Notes under the pieces: generated by a model
What the model was told of the DNA's origin: nothing
Databases searched by the model: none
Seen by the model: only the letters and a program-made list of their open reading frames with translations
Part shown: piece by piece, positions 8,370-16,586 of the stretch
Position numbering within the stretch: position 1 is the first letter of the stretch
Layout: every line of letters starts with the position of its first letter
From: Burkholderiales bacterium
GTDB lineage: Bacteria > Pseudomonadota > Gammaproteobacteria > Burkholderiales > Usitatibacteraceae
Assembly: GCA_025360815.1 (NCBI GenBank)
Contig: JANYBL010000062.1
Location: 1-53,419 of the forward strand
Reading direction: 5' to 3'
DNA length: 53,419 nt
Position numbers and translations under genes: made by a program

Positions 8370-9239
8370 CTATAATGACTGCGCCGCAAATGTATCACAA
8401 GCCTTCAAATTACCCCCCTCAAAGCCTGTCTTAAACCATTTCACGCGCTGCGCTGATGTGCCATGCGTAAACGAATCGGGCACCACCGCACCGCGTGATG
8501 CACGTTGCAAGGCATCATCACCGATCGCGTTCGCTGCTGTTAGCGCCTCATCAACATCATTGGGATCGAGAAAGGGATGCAATTTATTAGCGTGAAAAGC
8601 CCAGGCACCGGCAAAGCAGTCAGCTTGCAGCTCAACGCGGACAGAAACCTTGTTGTATTGCACATCGTTCATTTTGGCGCGCATGGCATCAGTCTTGCCG
8701 GTGATACCCAGCAGGTCTTGCACATGATGGCCGATCTCGTGCGCGATCACATAGGCGCGCGCAAAATCGCCGCCGGCTTTGAAGCGCCGCGTCATTTCAT
8801 CGAAGAACGCCATATCAAGATAAACCTTCTGGTCGCCAGGGCAATAAAAAGGCCCCATTGCGGCTTGGCCTTTGCCGCAGGCCGTGGGTGTGATGCCCGT
8901 ATATAGAACCAGCGTTGGTGATTTGTAGGTGTTACCCATTTGCTGGAATAGCGCTGTCCAGGTCACCTCCGTTTTTTTGAGGATTTTTGCGACCTCAACC
9001 TTCGTCGTCGCCTGCGGGTCGTTGGCCGGATCAAGCGGCTGGCTGGGCGCTGAGCGGGATTGCGTTGCGCTTGAAACTGATTGCTCAATCCCAATCAAAG
9101 TACGCGGATCAATGCCGGTAAAGTAGCTAATGACCAAGGCAATAACGACACCGCCGATGCCCAATCCACCTGCGCGCCCCATGCCGCCGCCACGGCGATC
9201 CTCTACGTTGCTACTTTCTTGTTCGTCATCCAATCGCAT
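8370..9239 (-). CDS. YpfJ-type neutral zinc metallopeptidase family protein
   Basis: The 289-residue protein belongs to the putative neutral zinc metallopeptidase family represented by YpfJ. It begins with an acidic/arginine-rich stretch (MRLDDEQESSNVEDRRGGG). A Gly-rich hydrophobic segment at about 22-42 probably anchors it in the inner membrane, with the rest periplasmic. The zinc motif HEIGHHVQ lies near residue 167. FYCPGDQKVYLD and ELQADCFAGAWAFH, the latter carrying the conserved Glu, are further family marks. The substrate and physiological role are unknown. It ends 9 nt from the AEC permease gene start side on the same strand, so the two are probably co-transcribed. Confidence 0.9.
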   Translation of the reverse strand: MRLDDEQESSNVEDRRGGGMGRAGGLGIGGVVIALVISYFTGIDPRTLIGIEQSVSSATQSRSAPSQPLDPANDPQATTKVEVAKILKKTEVTWTALFQQMGNTYKSPTLVLYTGITPTACGKGQAAMGPFYCPGDQKVYLDMAFFDEMTRRFKAGGDFARAYVIAHEIGHHVQDLLGITGKTDAMRAKMNDVQYNKVSVRVELQADCFAGAWAFHANKLHPFLDPNDVDEALTAANAIGDDALQRASRGAVVPDSFTHGTSAQRVKWFKTGFEGGNLKACDTFAAQSL

Positions 9240-9248
9240 GATGCCCCC

Positions 9249-10154
9249 TCAATAAGAGATCAGTCTTGCATAAGTCAGCCACAACGGAATCGCTAGCATA
9301 CCGCCAAGCGTGCTGATGGTCACGCTTTGCGCGACAAAATTGCCGTCGCCACCCATGCGCACGGCGAGCACATAGGCGGAAGTCGCGGTCGGCAAGGCGG
9401 CGAACAGTACCACCATATCAAAATAGACGCCTGTAACGCCCAAAGCACGGGCGATCATAATTGCGGCAATCGGCATCGCAATCAACTTGACAGCCGTGAA
9501 ATAAGCGATGAGGTTCATGTTTTTGCCGACATCTTTTAGCTGCAACGCAGCACCGACCGCCAGCAGGCCGCACGCCAGCGAGGCTGCACCCATGCGCGAA
9601 AGCAGCATTTGCAGTGGCTCTGGGATCAGCAAGCCAGACAGCGAATAGAGCACGCCGCCCAACGTGGCCAATATGAGCGGATTTTGTATCAACTCTTTAA
9701 GCAAATTAGCCTGCGAATTCCGCGCTAACGCCCACACCGCGCCGATGTTACAGAGCGGCACGACCAATCCGATCACAATCCCAAACGCGGCGATTCCCAC
9801 CTCACCATGCAAGCGCCCAGCAATCGCCAAGCCGATATAGGAATTAAAGCGAAACGCGGTTTGGAAGCCGGAAGCGAACATTTTTGCGTCAGGCTTGAAA
9901 ATGAGTTTGCCCAGATATGCCAGCGCCATGCTGATGAGCACGGTGACGACCGCGGTTTTGAGCGCAGGTGCAGCGGCAACAAAATCGATTTTAGTTTTGG
10001 CAATCGAGATAAATAGCAGCGCGGGGAACAGCACAAAATAAATCAGTTTCTCTAATCCACCCCAAAAGCCTCGCCCCCAATCGGTAAATCGGTTTAACAA
10101 AAAACCAAATAGAATTAGCGCGAAATCGGGGATGAGCAGGAGGGCGAGAGACAT
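9249..10154 (-). CDS. AEC-family permease (auxin-efflux-carrier-like)
   Basis: The protein is an about 301-residue polytopic membrane protein of the AEC family, whose bacterial members carry malonate, malate or other small organic acids. It shows the two-half hydrophobic architecture with a central loop near ARNSQANLLKELIQNP, where PLILATLGG-type sequence is conserved, and the late ALPTATSAYVLAVRMGGD motif typical of the family. The ATG at 10154 was preferred because it leads straight into the first membrane segment; in-frame ATGs at 10172 and 10199 add up to 15 polar residues. No clear ribosome-binding site distinguishes them. The substrate cannot be told from sequence. Confidence 0.85.
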   Translation of the reverse strand: MSLALLLIPDFALILFGFLLNRFTDWGRGFWGGLEKLIYFVLFPALLFISIAKTKIDFVAAAPALKTAVVTVLISMALAYLGKLIFKPDAKMFASGFQTAFRFNSYIGLAIAGRLHGEVGIAAFGIVIGLVVPLCNIGAVWALARNSQANLLKELIQNPLILATLGGVLYSLSGLLIPEPLQMLLSRMGAASLACGLLAVGAALQLKDVGKNMNLIAYFTAVKLIAMPIAAIMIARALGVTGVYFDMVVLFAALPTATSAYVLAVRMGGDGNFVAQSVTISTLGGMLAIPLWLTYARLISY

Positions 10155-10317
10155 CGCTTGATTGTAAGGCATTCTGCGCGCGCATCTTTGCGCCAACACC
10201 GCATATTGAGATCCGTCAAAAACGTGTGTTCCGCAAGCGGCAAGAGCCAGCGTAAACTATGTCCCAGATGATTTAAAAACAATTGACACAGTCCACTCAA
10301 CCGAGGCGCGAAAAAAT

Positions 10318-11346
10318 ATGTTGAACCTGCATCGACGCACTCTGCTTAGAAAATTCCTTGCTTCTACCGTTGTCATATTCATCATCGTTCCTTCATTGTT
10401 GTCGGCGAGCGAGTTCCCGCAAAAGCCGATTCGCTACATCGTTCCTTTCACTGCTGGGGGCTTAACTGATACGATGGCGCGCATTGTTGGGCAAAAGTTA
10501 TCCGATACATGGAAGCAACCAATCCTGATCGAAAACCGCGCTGGCGGCAACGGCAATATTGGCGCCGATGCGGCCGCGAAATCGCCAAACGATGGCTACA
10601 CTTGGCTCGCCATCACACTCACCCATGCGGCCAACCAAACGCTGTTCCCCAAATCTGGCTATGTGCTGGATAAAGATTTTGTTGCGGTAGCAGGTTTGGC
10701 AACTTCACCACTGGTGGTGGTGGTGAATGTGGAAACCCCGGTTCGAAATTTAAAGGAGCTGATTGAACTGGCAAAAGCCAAACGGCTAAACGCTGGTTCC
10801 AGCGGCAACGGCTCACCATCGCATCTGGGCTTGGCGCTGTTGCAGGACGCAACAAAAACGGAAATCCAACACGTGCCCTACAAGGGCGGCGCACAGGCGA
10901 TCACCGATTTACTGGGCAGGCAAATTGATTTGATCGTTGCCAATTTGCCCGAGGCAATTGCGCATATCAATAGCGGCAAACTGCACCCTTTGGCTGTTTC
11001 CAGCAAACAGCGACATCCGCTACTGCCCGATGTACCGACGATGGCGGAGGCCGGTTACCCATCAGTGGAAGTAGAAAATTGGACCGGGCTCGTGGTACCC
11101 ACGGGCACGCCGAAACCAATTATCGATAAGATCGCTGCCGATGCGCTCAAGACAATCCGCGCGGCTGATGTGCGGGATAAAATAGCTGCGGGAGGATTTA
11201 GGCTCATGGGTGGCAGTGGAACAAGTAGCGGCGCGGGGAGTAGCTCAACGGGGGGGCTCAGCCCGGACGAATTTCAAGCGTATATGAAATCTGAAATCCA
11301 GCGTTGGGGCACAGTCATTCGCACGGCCAATATCAAACCCGAATAG
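10318..11346 (+). CDS. Bug/TctC-family periplasmic solute receptor with Gly/Ser-rich insert
   Basis: Bug proteins bind carboxylates in the periplasm; only some partner TctAB membrane subunits. The 342 residues start with a basic region and hydrophobic signal peptide (1-30), then mature sequence FPQKPIRYIVPFTAGGLTDT. IENRAGGNGNIGADAAAKSP and HVPYKGGAQAITDLLGRQID are strong family motifs. No tctA or tctB is adjacent, so it is an orphan receptor, as is common in Burkholderiales. Residues about 297-315 form a low-complexity insert (GGSGTSSGAGSSSTGG) in a place where relatives have a short turn before the PDEFQAYMKSEIQRWG helix. The ligand is unknown. Confidence 0.92.
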   Translation: MLNLHRRTLLRKFLASTVVIFIIVPSLLSASEFPQKPIRYIVPFTAGGLTDTMARIVGQKLSDTWKQPILIENRAGGNGNIGADAAAKSPNDGYTWLAITLTHAANQTLFPKSGYVLDKDFVAVAGLATSPLVVVVNVETPVRNLKELIELAKAKRLNAGSSGNGSPSHLGLALLQDATKTEIQHVPYKGGAQAITDLLGRQIDLIVANLPEAIAHINSGKLHPLAVSSKQRHPLLPDVPTMAEAGYPSVEVENWTGLVVPTGTPKPIIDKIAADALKTIRAADVRDKIAAGGFRLMGGSGTSSGAGSSSTGGLSPDEFQAYMKSEIQRWGTVIRTANIKPE

Positions 11347-11436
11347 CCAAGTTGGGACATCGAAAAAGCTAAAAAGAAAGCCAACATCATCGAACGCTTA
11401 ACCGCTTTACGCAGAAGCCACAGCCGTTTCCAGGTT

Positions 11437-12408
11437 TTGCTGCCCGGCTTAATGGCCGCTGCAATTGTTGCCATCGCGGCCATGTTTTTATCTGAGCACT
11501 ATGGGGCTTCGGCGATGTTGTTCGCGCTGTTGCTTGGCATGGCGTTGAATTTTTTGGGGCAGGAAGGCAAGACTGTTCCCGGCATTCAATTTGCTGCCTC
11601 TGTTATCTTGCGCACTGGCGTGGCATTGCTGGGCTTGCGCATCACGTTTGGCGATATCGCCGCGCTTGGTGTCAACACGACGGTGTGGGTGATGGGCAGC
11701 GTAGTGGCGACGATATTATTCGGCGCCCTCGCCGTTCGGCTGACTCATGCGCAACGGCATTTTGGCGTACTAACCGGCGGGGCAGTAGCAATTTGTGGCG
11801 CATCCGCGGCACTCGCTATCGCAGCAGTGTTACCAAAACATCCGCACCATGAACGTGACACCAGCTTCACGGTGATTGGCGTGACAGCACTCTCAACGAT
11901 CGCAATGGTGATCTATCCGCTGGTCGTCAGCTTCGTGGGTTTAGATGCGCGCGATGCGGGCATTTTTATCGGCGCGACCATTCACGATGTCGCGCAAGTC
12001 GTGGGGGCGGGCTATAGCGTCAGCAAAGAGGCGGGTGATGTGGCGACAATTGTGAAGCTGCTGCGGGTGGCGATGCTGTTGCCGGTCATTTTGGTGTTAA
12101 CCATTGTTTTACGGCGCGCATCGAAACAAGACGCCACCATAAAACGCCCTCCATTGTTGCCGTGGTTTGTGGCCTTGTTTGCGGTTTTGGTCGCGGTCAA
12201 TAGTTTTATGGCGATTCCAAAATCAGCTTTATCGTTTGCAAGTGATGGCTCAAGAGCCGCGCTGGTCATGGCGATTGCGGCAATTGGCATGCGCACACAG
12301 TTGCGGGATTTGGCGGCATTGGGCTGGCGACCGGTTTTGTTAATGGTTGCTGAAACGCTATTTTTAGCGTTTTTGATGATGGTTGCGATTAAGTATTTTA
12401 TTCACTGA
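11437..12408 (+). CDS. YeiH-family putative sulfate/sulfonate exporter
   Basis: The 323-residue membrane protein of the YeiH (UPF0324) family has about ten hydrophobic segments. Recognisable features are LFALLLGMALNFL, LRTGVALLGLRITFGDIAALG, GGAVAICGASAALAIAAVLP and GATIHDVAQVVGAGYSVS. Members are usually annotated as sulfate exporters, but direct evidence is thin. The start is unclear. TTG at 11437 begins right at the first membrane segment (LPGLMAAAIVAIAAMF), with ATG 11452 next. The frame stays open back to 11347 without a normal start codon, yet E. coli YeiH has about 15 residues before this segment. It lies 90 nt after the Bug gene and 26 nt before the lyase gene. Confidence 0.85.
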   Translation: MLPGLMAAAIVAIAAMFLSEHYGASAMLFALLLGMALNFLGQEGKTVPGIQFAASVILRTGVALLGLRITFGDIAALGVNTTVWVMGSVVATILFGALAVRLTHAQRHFGVLTGGAVAICGASAALAIAAVLPKHPHHERDTSFTVIGVTALSTIAMVIYPLVVSFVGLDARDAGIFIGATIHDVAQVVGAGYSVSKEAGDVATIVKLLRVAMLLPVILVLTIVLRRASKQDATIKRPPLLPWFVALFAVLVAVNSFMAIPKSALSFASDGSRAALVMAIAAIGMRTQLRDLAALGWRPVLLMVAETLFLAFLMMVAIKYFIH

Positions 12409-12434
12409 AAATCTGCAAATGGACGTTGTTCAAC

Positions 12435-13352
12435 ATGCTCAATTCGTTTAAAGGCGTTATCCCTATTCTAGCCACCCCATTTCATGATGATGAATCACTT
12501 GACTTCGGTTCATGGGAGCGACTGTTAGAATTTATGAATGGTCTCCAAGTTGATGGCGTGACCATCATCGGCGTGCTCGGCGAATCCAATCGGCTAACCG
12601 ACAGCGAACGTGATCAACTCATTACGCAAGCGGTAAAAATTGTGAACGGACGAATGCCGATCATCGTCGGCGCATCACATAGCGGTACACAAGCGGCACG
12701 AACTTTAGCCCACCGCGCGGCCGCGTTGGGCGCGAGTGCTGTGATGATTTCTCCATTGCGGGAGGCGACACCCAATGATGGGCGTATTGTTGATATGTTC
12801 CGGCAAATTGCTGACGGACTTCGCATTCCAATCGTGCTGCAAGATCATCCCGCCTCGACCGAAGTGCATATGTCCACTGCGCTGATGCTGCGTTTGCTGC
12901 GCGAGGTTCCGGCGATTCAATGCATCAAAGCAGAAGCCGTTCCCACCGCGCCTAAACTGGCTGAATTGCTGGCCGGCATGGGCGGAACCTCCGTGCCGAT
13001 TCTCACCGGGCTCGGCGCGCTATATGCCCCTTTTGACCTCCAGGCAGGCTCGTCTGGATTCAACACCGGCTTCGCATTTCCAGAAGTGTTGATCGCCATG
13101 GTTACCGCGGCAGGCATTGGCGACTGGGATAAAGTACATCAAATTTACGCACGCTTCGCAGCGCTGATGGTGTACGAGCAACAGCCGGGCGTGGCGGTGC
13201 GCAAAGAAATTTTGCGTCGACGCGGCTTGCTAGGTTCAGCTTGTGCACGTCATCCGGGCGCATCAATCTCTGCGTTTGCAAAGGCACAGTTAGATGCGCT
13301 GATCGCACATACCCTACCCGGGGTAGACATCACCAAACCGATTGCGATTTAG
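12435..13352 (+). CDS. DapA-superfamily (DHDPS/NAL) aldolase or lyase
   Basis: The 305-residue TIM-barrel protein of the dihydrodipicolinate synthase/N-acetylneuraminate lyase superfamily has GVIPILATPFHDDESLDF at the N-terminus, GVLGESNRLTDSER (pyruvate-binding-loop position) and the Schiff-base lysine in IQCIKAEAVPTAPK. The YYxKP segment that carries the catalytic tyrosine of true DapA is replaced by MISPLREATPND. It is therefore not expected to be the lysine-pathway enzyme, but an aldolase, lyase or dehydratase acting on another 2-oxo acid. ATG at 12435 was preferred over TTG 12426. The stop lies 4 nt before the ogt ATG, which suggests one transcript. Confidence 0.85.
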   Translation: MLNSFKGVIPILATPFHDDESLDFGSWERLLEFMNGLQVDGVTIIGVLGESNRLTDSERDQLITQAVKIVNGRMPIIVGASHSGTQAARTLAHRAAALGASAVMISPLREATPNDGRIVDMFRQIADGLRIPIVLQDHPASTEVHMSTALMLRLLREVPAIQCIKAEAVPTAPKLAELLAGMGGTSVPILTGLGALYAPFDLQAGSSGFNTGFAFPEVLIAMVTAAGIGDWDKVHQIYARFAALMVYEQQPGVAVRKEILRRRGLLGSACARHPGASISAFAKAQLDALIAHTLPGVDITKPIAI

Positions 13353-13356
13353 CGGT

Positions 13357-13881
13357 ATGCCGATCCTCAGCAATCTTGACCAATACGATGCCCGCATCAG
13401 GGCGCCCTTCGCCACGCTTGGCGTGATTGCCGATAATATGGCGGTAACAGCGATTCATTTTTTGCCAGCCACCATTGAGGCAAAATCGCCAAAGACCAAT
13501 ACCATTGCGCACCTTGCAACGGTGCAATTGATGTCGTATCTGGATAATCCATCGTTTAGATTTGATTTGCCGGTCCGCCTTTCTGGCTCCAAACATCAGC
13601 TCGATGTCTGGCATGCCATGCAAAAAATTACATCGGGCAAAACCAAGACTTATGGCGAGTTGGCGGACACAATTGCTTCCAGCCCCCGCGCGGTCGGCAC
13701 CGCATGCGGCCGCAATCCAGTCCCGATTGTTGTGCCATGTCATCGTGTTGTAGCGGCTAACGGCCTAGGTGGATTCATGCGCGGCAAGCAGGATGACCCG
13801 CTGGCGATAAAGCGTTGGTTGCTGACGCATGAGGGCTGTTTGGTCGACGCATCAAAAAATTCACAAGCCAAGCTACTGTAA
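13357..13881 (+). CDS. ogt: Methylated-DNA--protein-cysteine S-methyltransferase
   Basis: This is a suicide repair enzyme that transfers the methyl group from O6-methylguanine or O4-methylthymine to its own cysteine. The active-site motif PCHRVV is present at about residues 127-132, followed by GGFMRGK and a basic helix. QLDVWHAMQKITSGKTKTYG matches the DNA-binding part. Residues 1-70 correspond to the poorly conserved N-terminal domain. ATG 13357 was chosen, giving 174 residues; TTG 13342 would overlap the preceding gene. Its stop TAA shares an A with the ATG of xerD (TAATG), so the two are translationally coupled. No ada-type regulatory domain is fused. Confidence 0.92.
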   Translation: MPILSNLDQYDARIRAPFATLGVIADNMAVTAIHFLPATIEAKSPKTNTIAHLATVQLMSYLDNPSFRFDLPVRLSGSKHQLDVWHAMQKITSGKTKTYGELADTIASSPRAVGTACGRNPVPIVVPCHRVVAANGLGGFMRGKQDDPLAIKRWLLTHEGCLVDASKNSQAKLL

Positions 13882-14789
13882 TGGATGCCGTCGTTTCAAA
13901 AGACCCGCTGGTTGATCAATTTGCTGATAGCCTGTGGTTATCGGACGGCTTAGCACGCAACACGATTGAAAGCTATCGGCGCGATATTTCGCAACTTGAT
14001 GCGTGGCTCATTACCAGCAAACATGGCTGCCTTTCAGAGGTTAACGCGGCGGATCTGCAAGCATTTCTGGCGCATCGAATTGAGCAGCTAAAATCGAGCG
14101 CACGATCGACTGCGCGACTCACTTCTGCCATGAAGCGGTTCTATCAATTTTTGGTGCGTGAACGCTTGATCACCAACGACCCCACCACACAATTGCAATC
14201 GCCCAAGCTCACGCGCAGCCTGCCAAAATCACTTTCCGAAGCGGATGTGGAATCACTCCTCAACGCGCCCGATTTGCGCACCGATTTGGGCCTACGTGAT
14301 CGCGCCATGCTGGAATTGCTGTATGCCACCGGTTTACGCGTGACCGAATTGGTAACACTCAAAATCGCACAGGTCAGCCTTGATATGCACGTCGTTCGCG
14401 CCATTGGCAAGGGCAATAAGGAACGACTGGTGCCGATGGGCGAAGTAGCGGCCGAGTGGATCAAGCGCTATCTAGATGAAGCACGCGAAAGCATTTTGAG
14501 CGGGCAAAAATCGGCTGATTTATTCATCACGCAGCGCGGCGGCGCGATGACAAGACAAATGTTTTGGCACACGATTAAAACGCAGGCGTTCCGGGCAGGC
14601 ATTCACGCGGCGATTTCGCCGCACACTTTGCGCCACGCGTTTGCTACCCACCTCATCAACCACGGCGCGGATTTGCGGGTCGTACAATTGCTGCTCGGTC
14701 ATGCCGATATTACCACCACCGAAATTTATACTCACGTCGCCCGGGAACGCTTAAAAGCACTGCATGCAGAGCACCATCCGCGCGGATAA
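13881..14789 (+). CDS. xerD: Site-specific tyrosine recombinase XerD
   Basis: XerD, with XerC, resolves chromosome dimers at dif near the terminus. The 302 residues contain an N-terminal core-binding SAM-like domain (LSDGLARNTIESYRRDI) and a catalytic domain. The Arg lies in LLYATGLRVTELVTL, the Lys in AIGKGNKERLVPMG, the HxxR in SPHTLRHAFATHLINHGADL, and the nucleophile Tyr in TTTEIYTHVARERLK. The length and the sequence ending fit XerD rather than a phage integrase. No neighbouring genes suggest a mobile element, and co-transcription with ogt is likely through the TAATG overlap. Confidence 0.95.
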   Translation: MDAVVSKDPLVDQFADSLWLSDGLARNTIESYRRDISQLDAWLITSKHGCLSEVNAADLQAFLAHRIEQLKSSARSTARLTSAMKRFYQFLVRERLITNDPTTQLQSPKLTRSLPKSLSEADVESLLNAPDLRTDLGLRDRAMLELLYATGLRVTELVTLKIAQVSLDMHVVRAIGKGNKERLVPMGEVAAEWIKRYLDEARESILSGQKSADLFITQRGGAMTRQMFWHTIKTQAFRAGIHAAISPHTLRHAFATHLINHGADLRVVQLLLGHADITTTEIYTHVARERLKALHAEHHPRG

Positions 14790-14828
14790 TTTAGCGCTTT
14801 CTTTTCAAGTTAATTTTCATTTTCAACC

Positions 14829-15311
14829 ATGAGCAAACATTCCGAAACGCCCGCCACCGTTGTCTTAAAGCAACACCAGGTTCAATACACCGAGCATATT
14901 TATGAGTACATCGAACACGGCGGCACCTCGGTTTCGTCGTCCTCACTCGGCGTAGATGAACACCACGTGGTAAAAACACTTATTTTTGAAGACGACGCGA
15001 GGAAGCCGCTCTGTGTGCTGATGCACGGCGATCGTAAAGTATCGACCAAAGAACTCGCACGACAGATTGGTGCCAAACGGGTTGCACCCTGTAAACCTGA
15101 AGACGCGACTCGGCATTCTGGCTATATGGTGGGCGGCTGTTCACCGTTTGGCTTGCGGAAACCGATGTCGATCTATATGGAGCGCACGATTCTCGATATC
15201 GAGAAAATTTTAATCAACGGCGGCAAGCGCGGATTTTTGGTGGGCTTAAATCCGAACGAGGTGGTTCGTGTGGTGGCAGCAAAACTGATTGATGCCGCGT
15301 TGGTTGAATGA
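14829..15311 (+). CDS. ybaK: Cys-tRNA(Pro)/Cys-tRNA(Cys) deacylase YbaK
   Basis: YbaK removes cysteine mischarged onto tRNA(Pro) by prolyl-tRNA synthetase. The 160 residues form the YbaK/ProX editing domain: HVVKTLIFEDDARKPLCVLMHGDRKVSTKELARQ-like core (positions 50-80), then KRVAPCKPEDATRHSGYMVGGCSPFG, which carries the conserved GxxxGGxSPFG loop, and late YMERTILD. The length is normal. It lies 39 nt after xerD on the same strand, and its stop directly abuts the stop of the convergent DUF2905 gene at 15312. Confidence 0.94.
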   Translation: MSKHSETPATVVLKQHQVQYTEHIYEYIEHGGTSVSSSSLGVDEHHVVKTLIFEDDARKPLCVLMHGDRKVSTKELARQIGAKRVAPCKPEDATRHSGYMVGGCSPFGLRKPMSIYMERTILDIEKILINGGKRGFLVGLNPNEVVRVVAAKLIDAALVE

Positions 15312-15512
15312 TTAAATGCGCAGCAATCTTAGAACTACTGTCAATACCAGCGAGATCAACACCGTGCTGGTGATCGGCAAATAAACATCACGGCCACGAA
15401 ACTTAAGACGCAAATCGCCCGGCAATCGCCACAGACCGAGCCTAGATAAGGCTGGCGCGAAGAAGCCCAGCAATGCTGCCGCTACGATCATCACAAAAAT
15501 CCATTTCAACAT
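15312..15512 (-). CDS. DUF2905 small membrane protein
   Basis: The 66-residue protein has two hydrophobic segments (about 4-22 and 47-63) flanking the conserved RLGLWRLPGDLRLKFRGRDV, which marks the DUF2905 family. Proteins of this size and sequence are widespread in proteobacteria. No function is known. It is convergent with ybaK, with no base between the stop codons. It may be the distal gene of the ABC exporter transcript (88 nt downstream of the permease), though nothing in the sequence proves this. Confidence 0.85.
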   Translation of the reverse strand: MLKWIFVMIVAAALLGFFAPALSRLGLWRLPGDLRLKFRGRDVYLPITSTVLISLVLTVVLRLLRI

Positions 15513-15599
15513 GCAAGAGCCTTGGCTACTTTTTGAAGGTTGCCCTTGATCAATTTAATCCATTCGCCAGCGAGACGCACGGCCAAAACAGACGCGCGT

Positions 15600-16586
15600 C
15601 TAGCCCTCATCTTTCCAGCGGCGCACGCGAATCGCAGCATAGATAAATGCGGCACCAACAAACACGCCGATCCAAAGATTGGCTGTGCCGAGCTGCTGCA
15701 ATGCTTGCGTAAATATTATCTCGCTGGTGTTGGAGCCGATATTTTGCGCGTGCGCGTTGAGTCCATAACTAGACGAGCTCAGCCACGAACCGGGCAAGAT
15801 ACTGAACAAGCCCCGGACAATAATATTGCTCCATAACCAATTCGTGTCCCAGCCAAGTTCGAATATTTTGTTGACCCAAGCTATAAGGCCGACTGCCAGT
15901 ATTGGCGCGCCCACAGCCCACACGATCGGCTTTCCCTTTGCCCAAGCGCCCACCAGCAACAACCATCCCACCGTTGGGAACGCCCATAAGAGGTAGATCG
16001 GTATCATTGCGAATAAATAAACGGGCCCTGCATAGAATGAGGGTTGACTTAAAACATATCCCGACAGATTTATGCCCTTTGACATGGCCAAAATGCCGGC
16101 AAGAAAAAGCACCATCAGGGATAGGATTACCGCACAAATAACAGCAATGACAGGCGCGATGCCAAGTACAAAGAAAACCTTCGCAAGGACGGTCTTGTTG
16201 TCCGATATGGGTAGCGATTTCCAGAACAAAATGCTCCGGTCTTTCCTCTCGTCAAATAGGGTATTCAAACTGTAAAAGAATCCAACGAACGCAAGTACGG
16301 CAAATAACGGTGCGGACGCGCCGAGATAGCTATCTGCAATCGTCTGCCCAAGGCGCTCTTTATCAGCAACCGCCATATCGCTTACAAGAGCGCTAATACT
16401 GATGCCGTTGACCTGAAATACGCCACCTCCTGAAAAGAGTCCGATCATGGCCGGCAGGATGAAGAGACAGACAAGGATTGCGCCCACGACAATCGGCGCC
16501 CAAAAGAACCCACCCTTGTGCTCCCAAAACTCGCGCTTGATGAGCCATTTCATGGTGTTCACGTTCGTTCCAATGGATGTACTCAT
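15600..16586 (-). CDS. ABC-2-type exporter permease
   Basis: The 328-residue membrane protein has about six hydrophobic segments. It opens with MKWLIKREFWEHKGGFFWAP, the amphipathic start common in ABC-2 permeases, and contains FDERKDRSILFWKSLPIS, a family hallmark in the loop after the second segment. The start ATG overlaps the ATPase stop by 4 nt (ATGA type), so the two are translationally coupled. Together with the GntR regulator it forms a YtrA-YtrB-like exporter unit. The substrate is unknown; related systems respond to cell-envelope stress or peptides. Confidence 0.88.
   Translation of the reverse strand: MSTSIGTNVNTMKWLIKREFWEHKGGFFWAPIVVGAILVCLFILPAMIGLFSGGGVFQVNGISISALVSDMAVADKERLGQTIADSYLGASAPLFAVLAFVGFFYSLNTLFDERKDRSILFWKSLPISDNKTVLAKVFFVLGIAPVIAVICAVILSLMVLFLAGILAMSKGINLSGYVLSQPSFYAGPVYLFAMIPIYLLWAFPTVGWLLLVGAWAKGKPIVWAVGAPILAVGLIAWVNKIFELGWDTNWLWSNIIVRGLFSILPGSWLSSSSYGLNAHAQNIGSNTSEIIFTQALQQLGTANLWIGVFVGAAFIYAAIRVRRWKDEG

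Noticed and set aside
12435-13352. True dihydrodipicolinate synthase DapA
   Set aside because: The Tyr-containing YYxKP segment is missing; only the Schiff-base Lys region is conserved.
13881-14789. Integrase of a mobile element
   Set aside because: Length and motifs match XerD; no attachment repeats or phage genes are adjacent.
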